Source: CAVPGH01 sp046726955
GTDB taxonomy: Bacteria > Acidobacteriota > Vicinamibacteria > Fen-336
DNA length: 26,712 nucleotides
Assembly (NCBI GenBank): GCA_046726955.1
Contig: JBKPBQ010000623.1
Coordinates: forward strand, 1-26,712
Direction: 5' to 3'
The notes beneath the pieces were generated by a model. It was not told the origin of the DNA. It ran no database searches and saw only the letters and a list, made by a program, of their open reading frames with translations. The number at the start of each line of letters is the position of its first letter. The first letter of the stretch is position 1. The position numbers and the translations under genes are program-made. Below, piece by piece: positions 21,686 to 26,712 of this stretch.

Positions 21686-23604
21686 AGCCAGAGCAGGTAC
21701 CCGAAGACGGCCACCGCCCCCGCGAGGATCAGGAGCGCGTAGGCCCGCACGTAGCCGGACTGCACGACCCGCACCCGCTCCGCGAGGTCGCTCGCGAGGG
21801 CGGCGCTGCCGTTCACCGCCCCGTCGATGAGCCCCGCGTCGAACCACTTCCAGAGGACGCTCTCGCTGCCCTTCACCACCGGCCCCCGGACGAAGCCGTT
21901 GTAGAGCTCGTCCCAGTAGTACTTGCCCTCGAGCACGCGGCGGAAGCCGGCGAATGCCGTGCTGATCCGCCCCGGCAGCTCGGGGCTGCGCACGTAGAAG
22001 AGGTAGGCGAGGAGGATCCCGAGGAGGGCCGCGCCCGAGGCGAGCCAGGGCAGCCACGAGATGTGCGGCTCGTCCACCCAGGGCAGGCGGAAGACAGGAT
22101 GGACGAGCTCGGGCACCGGAAAGCGTCCCACGACCGCGGATCCCACGGCGAGAACGATGAGCGGCACGAGCATCGTCCACGGCGACTCGTGGAGATGGTG
22201 CTCGGCCTCGTGGCTCCCCCGGAACGAGCCGTAGAAGGTCAGGAAGACGAGCCGCGACATGTAGAAGGCGGTGAGGAGCGCCGTGAAGAGAGCGATCGCG
22301 AAGAGCACGGGCTGGCCCGCGTGGAGCGTGCCCGCGAGGATCTCGTCCTTGCTGTAGAAGCCGGAGAGGGGCGGGATGCCCGCGATCGCGAGCGTCCCCA
22401 CGACGAAGGTCAAGAACGTCCACTGGATCCTCGTCCGCAGGCCGCCCATCCGCCGCATGTCCTGCTCGCCCGACATCGCGTGGATCACCGAGCCGGAGCC
22501 GAGGAAGAGCAGCGCCTTGAAGAAGGCGTGCGTGAAGAGGTGGAAGACGCCGACCCCGAACGCGCCCACGCCGCAGGCGAGGAACATGTAGCCGAGCTGG
22601 CTCACCGTCGAGTAGGCGAGCACGCGCTTGATGTCGGTCTGCACGAGGGCGACGGTGGCGGCCATGAGCGCGGTGACCGCTCCCACCGCGGCCACCGTCG
22701 TCATCGCGGTGTCGGAGACGTGGTAGAGCGGGGCGAGCCGCGCCACCATGTAGACGCCGGCCGTGACCATGGTCGCGGCGTGGATGAGCGCGGAGACGGG
22801 CGTCGGGCCTTCCATCGCGTCGGGCAGCCACACGTGGAGCGGGATCTGCGCGCTCTTGCCCGTCGCCCCCACGAAGAGGAGGAGGGCCGCGATGGTGGCC
22901 GGCCCGAACTCCCAGAAGGCCTCGTGGGGCAAAGCCCCCGCGTTGTCGGCGATGTCCACGAGGTCGAGGGTGCCGAAGGCGTGGAACATGAAGACCATGC
23001 CCAGGATGAGCCCGACGTCGCCCACCCGGTTCACGACGAACGCCTTCATGCCCGCCGCGGACGCGCTGTCCTTCTTGTACCAGAAGCCGATGAGCAGGTA
23101 GGAGCAGAGCCCGACACCTTCCCAGCCCACGAACATGAGCGGGAGGTTGCCGCCGAGGACGAGCAGCAGCATGAAGAACGTGAAGAGGTTCAGGTACGAG
23201 AAGTAGCGGACCTGGTCCTCGTCGTGGGCCATGTAGCCGAGCGAGTAGATGTGGATGAGCGAGCCCACGCCGGTGACGACGAGGATCATCACCGCGGAGA
23301 GCGGGTCGAGGAGCAGGCTGTAGGGGACGCGGAAGCCGCCCGCGTCGATCCACTCGATCCCGAGATAGGGCTGGAAGAAGCGCAGGCCGCTCTCGAATCC
23401 CCCCACGAGGCCGAAGAGGCGGATCACGCTCCAGCAGGACAGGCCGAACGAGGTGAGGACGGTCAGGCAGGCGAGGATGCCCGCCCCCAGCTGCTCCTTG
23501 TCGCGGTTGATCCAGTCGCCGAGGAGCGCGAGCACCACGAATCCCGCGAGGGGAAGGAGCAGGATGGCCGTGGGCACGATCTGGAGGACGCGGTCTTCGA
23601 ACAT
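21682..23604 (-). CDS. nuoL: NADH-quinone oxidoreductase subunit L
   Basis: This is the distal proton-pumping subunit of complex I, 640 residues. It shows IYSLGYMAHDEDQVRYFSYL, the glutamate helix LMFVGWEGVGLCSYLLIGFW, NRVGDVGLILGM, HVWLPDAMEGPTPVSALIHA with AATMVTAGVYM, and QTDIKRVLAYSTVSQLGYMF. The long C-terminal extension typical of NuoL, with the lateral helix region, is present (EGKYYWDELYNGFVRGPVVK onward). The ATG at 23604 was chosen because MFEDRVLQIVPTAILLLPLAG begins the first helix; the open frame's upstream part is a nuoK shadow. Only two bases separate it from the nuoK stop. Confidence 0.96.
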   Translation of the reverse strand: MFEDRVLQIVPTAILLLPLAGFVVLALLGDWINRDKEQLGAGILACLTVLTSFGLSCWSVIRLFGLVGGFESGLRFFQPYLGIEWIDAGGFRVPYSLLLDPLSAVMILVVTGVGSLIHIYSLGYMAHDEDQVRYFSYLNLFTFFMLLLVLGGNLPLMFVGWEGVGLCSYLLIGFWYKKDSASAAGMKAFVVNRVGDVGLILGMVFMFHAFGTLDLVDIADNAGALPHEAFWEFGPATIAALLLFVGATGKSAQIPLHVWLPDAMEGPTPVSALIHAATMVTAGVYMVARLAPLYHVSDTAMTTVAAVGAVTALMAATVALVQTDIKRVLAYSTVSQLGYMFLACGVGAFGVGVFHLFTHAFFKALLFLGSGSVIHAMSGEQDMRRMGGLRTRIQWTFLTFVVGTLAIAGIPPLSGFYSKDEILAGTLHAGQPVLFAIALFTALLTAFYMSRLVFLTFYGSFRGSHEAEHHLHESPWTMLVPLIVLAVGSAVVGRFPVPELVHPVFRLPWVDEPHISWLPWLASGAALLGILLAYLFYVRSPELPGRISTAFAGFRRVLEGKYYWDELYNGFVRGPVVKGSESVLWKWFDAGLIDGAVNGSAALASDLAERVRVVQSGYVRAYALLILAGAVAVFGYLLWL

Positions 23605-23606
23605 CG

Positions 23607-23918
23607 CTACCACTTCATGAGGCTGAAGGCGTCCGTGTCGAGCGTGTCGCGGTGGCGCTGGAGGGCGATGACGATGGCGAGCCCCACCGACGCCTCCGCC
23701 GCCGCCACCACCATCACGAAGAAGACGAGCACCTGGCCGTCGAGCGTGCCGTGGGCCCGGCTGAAGGTCACGAACGCGAGGTTGACCGCATTCAGCATCA
23801 GCTCCACGCACATGAAGATCGTGATCACGTTGCGGCGGAGGAAGACGCCGAGGGCGCCCAGCGCGAACAGCACGAGGCTCAGGAGGAGCGCGGGATCGAG
23901 GAAGGCGGGGCCGCTCAC
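23607..23918 (-). CDS. nuoK: NADH-quinone oxidoreductase subunit K
   Basis: This small three-helix membrane subunit of complex I has 103 residues, the usual length. The two conserved membrane glutamates of the proton path are visible in MCVELMLNAVNLAF (helix 2) and AAEASVGLAIVIAL (helix 3). The GTG start at 23918 overlaps the nuoJ stop as GTGA. The C-terminal DTDAFSLMKW is a usual NuoK end. Confidence 0.96.
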   Translation of the reverse strand: MSGPAFLDPALLLSLVLFALGALGVFLRRNVITIFMCVELMLNAVNLAFVTFSRAHGTLDGQVLVFFVMVVAAAEASVGLAIVIALQRHRDTLDTDAFSLMKW

Positions 23919-24421
23919 GGTTCCTTCCGGGCGAGGACCACCGCGCCCACGAGCGCGGCGAGGATCAGGATCGAGGTCGCCTCGAAAACGTAGAGGAAGT
24001 ACGGCGAGAAGAGCACCTGCGCCATCCGGTACGTGGAGGCGTCGAACGCCGTGGAGGGGGAACGGGGGCCCGAGCGCACGACCACCGTCCCCACCTGCAC
24101 CACGAGGAGGGCGGTGAGGACGAATGCCACCGCCTTGAAGGCGCCCTGTCCGCCTTCGTAGCTCTCGCGCTTCACGTTCAGGAGCATGAGCACGAACAGG
24201 AAGAGGACCATGACCGCGCCCGCGTAGACCACGATCTGCAGCACCGCGATGAAGGGCGAGCCGAGGAGGCCGTAGATCGCGGAGAGCGAGCAGAGGGTGA
24301 TGATGAGGCCGAGGGCGGAGTAGAGCGGGCTTCTCTGCAGGATCACGACGAGCGCGGAGGCGACGGCGATGGCCGCGAAGAACCAGAAGAGCGCGGTGTC
24401 CAGCAGGCCGGGCGGGATCAT
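23915..24421 (-). CDS. nuoJ: NADH-quinone oxidoreductase subunit J
   Basis: This five-helix membrane subunit of complex I has 168 residues. It shows the conserved RSPLYSALGLIITLCSLSAIY, the LQIVVYAGAVMVLFLFVLML helix with the pi-bulge tyrosine region, and the final helix ATSILILAALVGAVVLARKE. The ATG at 24421 overlaps the nuoH stop as ATGA. In most bacteria nuoI stands between nuoH and nuoJ, but here the two overlap directly, leaving no room for it. Confidence 0.96.
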   Translation of the reverse strand: MIPPGLLDTALFWFFAAIAVASALVVILQRSPLYSALGLIITLCSLSAIYGLLGSPFIAVLQIVVYAGAVMVLFLFVLMLLNVKRESYEGGQGAFKAVAFVLTALLVVQVGTVVVRSGPRSPSTAFDASTYRMAQVLFSPYFLYVFEATSILILAALVGAVVLARKEP

Positions 24422-25452
24422 CGCTTCGCGAAGAAGGCGACGTAGGCCGAGACGACGAGGATCCAGCCCGTGGCCACCGGGATCAGGACCTTCCAGCCGA
24501 AGCCCATGAGCTGGTCGTACCGGAAGCGCGGCAGCGTCCCTCGCAGCCAGATGAAGACGAAGAGCACGAAGCCGACCTTGAGCACGAACCAGAGGAAGCC
24601 CCAGGGTGCGCTCGAAGGGAGGAAGGGCAGCCCGGAGTTCCAGCCTCCCAGGAAGAGGTTCGTGGCGAGAACCGAGACCGTGATCATGTTGATGTACTCG
24701 GCGATCTGCATCAGGCCGAAGCTCATCGAGGAGTACTCGGTGTGGAACCCGGCCACGAGCTCGGTCTCTCCCTCCGGAAGGTCGAAGGGAATCCGGCTCA
24801 CCTCGGCGCAGGCGGCGATGGAGTACACGACGAACGCGGGGAACTGCACGAACGCGTTCCAGTGCAAGAACCAGCCCCCCTGGCGGTTGACGATGTCCGC
24901 GATCCGGAAGGAGCCGGCCGTCATGATGATCCCCACCCAGGAGAGCCCGAGCGCCAGCTCGTAGGAGAACATCTGGGCCGAGGAGCGCAGGCCTCCGAGC
25001 AGCGTGAACTTGTTGTTGGCGGACCAGCCCGCGAGCACGACGCCGTACACTCCGAGCGACGTGATCGCGAAGATGTACAGGATCCCCACCCCGAGGTCCG
25101 CGACCTGGAGCTGCCACTCCCGCCCGAAGAGCATGAAGGGCGGGCCGTAGGGGATGACGGCCAGCGAGAGGAAGGCGGCTGCTATCGCGAGAACGGGGGC
25201 GGCGAGGAAGGCCCACTTGTTCGCGGCCGCCGGCATTACCTCTTCCTTGAAGAGGAGCTTGATGGCGTCCGCCCAGGGCTGGAGGATGCCGAAGGGGCCC
25301 ACGCGGTTGGGGCCCAGCCGGTACTGCATGAACGCGAGCACCCGGCGCTCCGCCCACGTCATGTTCACGAAGAGCAGGAAGTTCGCGCCGAAGATCACGA
25401 CCGCCTTCGCCGCCGACGCCGCGAAGTCCTGCCAGAGCGGAAGGGGCTCCAT
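24418..25452 (-). CDS. nuoH: NADH-quinone oxidoreductase subunit H
   Basis: This membrane subunit of complex I forms part of the quinone chamber, 344 residues with about eight helices. Signature segments are ERRVLAFMQYRLGPNRVGPF, GILQPWADAIKLLFKEE, and the acidic loop EVSRIPFDLPEGETELVAGF followed by HTEYSSMSFGLMQIAEYINM. The C-terminal FIWLRGTLPRFRYDQLM is typical. The ATG at 25452 shares one base with the nuoF stop (TGATG), so translation is coupled directly to nuoF. The gene that normally precedes nuoH, nuoG, is not present between them. Confidence 0.97.
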   Translation of the reverse strand: MEPLPLWQDFAASAAKAVVIFGANFLLFVNMTWAERRVLAFMQYRLGPNRVGPFGILQPWADAIKLLFKEEVMPAAANKWAFLAAPVLAIAAAFLSLAVIPYGPPFMLFGREWQLQVADLGVGILYIFAITSLGVYGVVLAGWSANNKFTLLGGLRSSAQMFSYELALGLSWVGIIMTAGSFRIADIVNRQGGWFLHWNAFVQFPAFVVYSIAACAEVSRIPFDLPEGETELVAGFHTEYSSMSFGLMQIAEYINMITVSVLATNLFLGGWNSGLPFLPSSAPWGFLWFVLKVGFVLFVFIWLRGTLPRFRYDQLMGFGWKVLIPVATGWILVVSAYVAFFAKR

Positions 25453-26712
25453 CAGCGGGCGGCTCCCGCGGGAGCGCGCCGGAGCGCTTCCTCGAACGTC
25501 TCCCCCGCGCGCTTCCAGCTCCCCTTCTCGCGGATGTAGTACTCGTACTCGTCGCGGAACTTCGCCATCGTGCTGAGCGCGGGGGCGATCGCGGCGTCCC
25601 CGAACGGGCAGACCGTCTTGCCCGCGATCGAGTCGCAGATCTTGGCCAGGAGGTCGAGGTCGCTCTCGTTGCCGCCTCCCGCCTCCAGTCGCTCGAGCAG
25701 GCGCAGCATCCAGCCCGTGCCTTCCCGGCAAGGCGTGCACTTGCCGCAGGACTCGTGCTTGTAGAAGTAGGTGAGGTTCCTCGCCACCGCGACCATGCTC
25801 CGCGAGTCGTCGATCACGATCGTGCCCGCGGAGCCCAGCATGCTTCCCGCCTTGGCGATGCTGTCGAAGTCCAGGGGGACGTCGATCTCGTCGGCGCGGA
25901 GCACGGGCGTCGAGGAGCCGCCGGGGATGACGGCCTTGAGCTTCCTTCCCGGCTTCATCCCTCCCGCGTAGTCGTAGATGAGCTGGCGCAGCGTGATCTT
26001 GCCCATCGGCGCCTCGTAGCTGCCGGGGCGCGCCACGTCGCCGCTGATCGAGTAGAGCTTGGGCCCGCCGTTCTTCTCGGTGCCGTAGGAGGCGAACCAC
26101 TCCGGCCCGCGGTCGAGCACGAGGGCCACGTTGCAGAGCGTCTCCACGTTGTTGACGATGGTCGGGCAGCCGTAGACGCCGACGTTCGCGGGGAAGGGCG
26201 GCTTCAGCCGCGGCTGGCCGCGCTTGCCCTCCAGGCTCTCGATGAGGGCCGTCTCCTCGCCGCACTCGTAGGATCCGGCGCCGCGGTGGATCACGATGTC
26301 CACGTCGACCCCCGTGCCCAGGATGTTCTTGCCCACGTAGCCGGCGGCTTTGGCCTCCTCGAGCGCCTTGGCGAGCGTGCGGTAGCCCTCGTGGAACTCG
26401 CCCCGGATGTAGATGAAGGCGAGCGTGCACTTGATGCCGTGCGCGGAGAGGACCGTCGCCTCGATGAGCTGGTGGGGGTCGTTCTCGATGATGACCCGGT
26501 CCTTGTACGTTCCGGGCTCGCTCTCGTCGGCGTTCACGCAGAGGTAGCGCGGCTTCGGGCTGTCCTTGGGGAGGAAGCTCCACTTGAGGCCGGTCGGGAA
26601 GCCCGCGCCTCCACGGCCGCGCAGCCCGCTCTTCTTGAGCTGATCGATGATGTCCTCGGGCTTCTGCTGGAGGTTCTTCTGGAGCGTCTTGTACCCGCCG
26701 GCGTTCTCGTAC
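25452..26712 (-). CDS. nuoF: NADH-quinone oxidoreductase subunit F, 5' end outside window
   Basis: This subunit carries FMN, the NADH site and the N3 [4Fe-4S] cluster in the peripheral arm of complex I. About 419 residues are seen. The frame is open to the right edge, so the N-terminal residues are missing and the GTG at 26537 is internal. The visible N-terminal part reads through KSGLRGRGGAGFPTGLKW (FMN-binding) into NADESEPGTYKDR. Further on are GAGSYECGEETALIESLEG (NADH/FMN), YGCPTIVNNVETLCNV, and the cluster cysteines in ESCGKCTPCREGTGW (about 25720-25755) with the fourth in TVCPFGDAA (near 25610). It reaches nuoH with a TGATG overlap. nuoE is expected upstream but is not visible. Confidence 0.95.
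   Translation of the reverse strand, partial: YENAGGYKTLQKNLQQKPEDIIDQLKKSGLRGRGGAGFPTGLKWSFLPKDSPKPRYLCVNADESEPGTYKDRVIIENDPHQLIEATVLSAHGIKCTLAFIYIRGEFHEGYRTLAKALEEAKAAGYVGKNILGTGVDVDIVIHRGAGSYECGEETALIESLEGKRGQPRLKPPFPANVGVYGCPTIVNNVETLCNVALVLDRGPEWFASYGTEKNGGPKLYSISGDVARPGSYEAPMGKITLRQLIYDYAGGMKPGRKLKAVIPGGSSTPVLRADEIDVPLDFDSIAKAGSMLGSAGTIVIDDSRSMVAVARNLTYFYKHESCGKCTPCREGTGWMLRLLERLEAGGGNESDLDLLAKICDSIAGKTVCPFGDAAIAPALSTMAKFRDEYEYYIREKGSWKRAGETFEEALRRAPAGAAR

Noticed and set aside
20151..23353. Upstream extensions of the nuoN and nuoM open frames that look like giant fused proteins
   Set aside because: Conserved NuoN and NuoM sequence begins at 20150 and 21685; the extra parts are out-of-frame readings of the neighbouring nuo genes, not fusions.
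22063..24117. 684-codon plus-strand open frame opposite nuoL and nuoK
   Set aside because: It is rich in Glu/His/Arg with no recognisable fold, as expected from the complement of hydrophobic GC-rich codons.
1..26712. CRISPR arrays, transposases, integrases, phage genes, toxin-antitoxin or defence modules
   Set aside because: I looked for repeat-spacer structure and characteristic proteins on both strands and saw none; all stretches are filled by housekeeping, envelope or respiratory genes.

Overview
This is a very GC-rich, gene-dense bacterial contig, probably from a metagenome assembly. Several genes point to a Gram-negative heterotroph with a lipopolysaccharide outer membrane and an NADH-driven respiratory chain: a LolB-like lipoprotein, an O-antigen ligase-like protein, a heptose-7-phosphate kinase, and complex I. 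The lolB-like–ispE–spoVG–tRNA-Gln–prs order, SpoVG in a Gram-negative setting and an MXAN_5187-type protein suggest Acidobacteriota or a Myxococcota/'deltaproteobacterial' relative. That placement is inference; no rRNA or taxonomic marker is present.

The first 59 bases are not genomic. They are a C homopolymer, a short index-like stretch and a complete Nextera read-1 transposase adapter. Real sequence starts at base 60, inside prs, so the 3' end of prs is lost.

Layout: (1) 60-4803, minus: an apparent operon of a large TPR protein, a LolB-like lipoprotein, ispE, spoVG, tRNA-Gln(UUG) and truncated prs. (2) 4934-5224, minus: a small protein with a SpoVG-like sequence pattern. (3) 5409-9022, plus: a tightly packed cell-envelope operon of a Trm112-like protein, an O-antigen ligase/polymerase-like membrane protein, heptose-7-phosphate kinase and a geranylgeranyl-reductase-like flavoprotein. 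(4) 9129-12509, minus: a coupled operon of a hypothetical protein, an MXAN_5187-type protein, a secreted protein and purH. (5) 12651-16669, plus: a small membrane protein, selA, an M23 peptidase, a second small membrane protein and a possibly Tat-exported LD-carboxypeptidase. (6) 16686-26712, minus: the distal part of a complex I operon in the order nuoF-H-J-K-L-M-N. It is followed 12 bases later by a secreted PQQ-type sugar dehydrogenase fused to VCBS/FG-GAP repeats. nuoF runs off the right edge.

Translational coupling is widespread, with 1-4 base stop/start overlaps of ATGA, GTGA or TGATG form. Three transcription-unit heads carry a TANNNT hexamer 6-7 bases before the ATG, a pattern expected of leaderless mRNAs. 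nuoG and nuoI are missing from their usual places. I saw no mobile element, phage gene, CRISPR array or defence island, and no intergenic stretch longer than 300 bases. I found no convincing undescribed multi-gene system. The best leads are the split nuo operon with its appended dehydrogenase, the SpoVG-like small protein, and the leaderless-promoter pattern.
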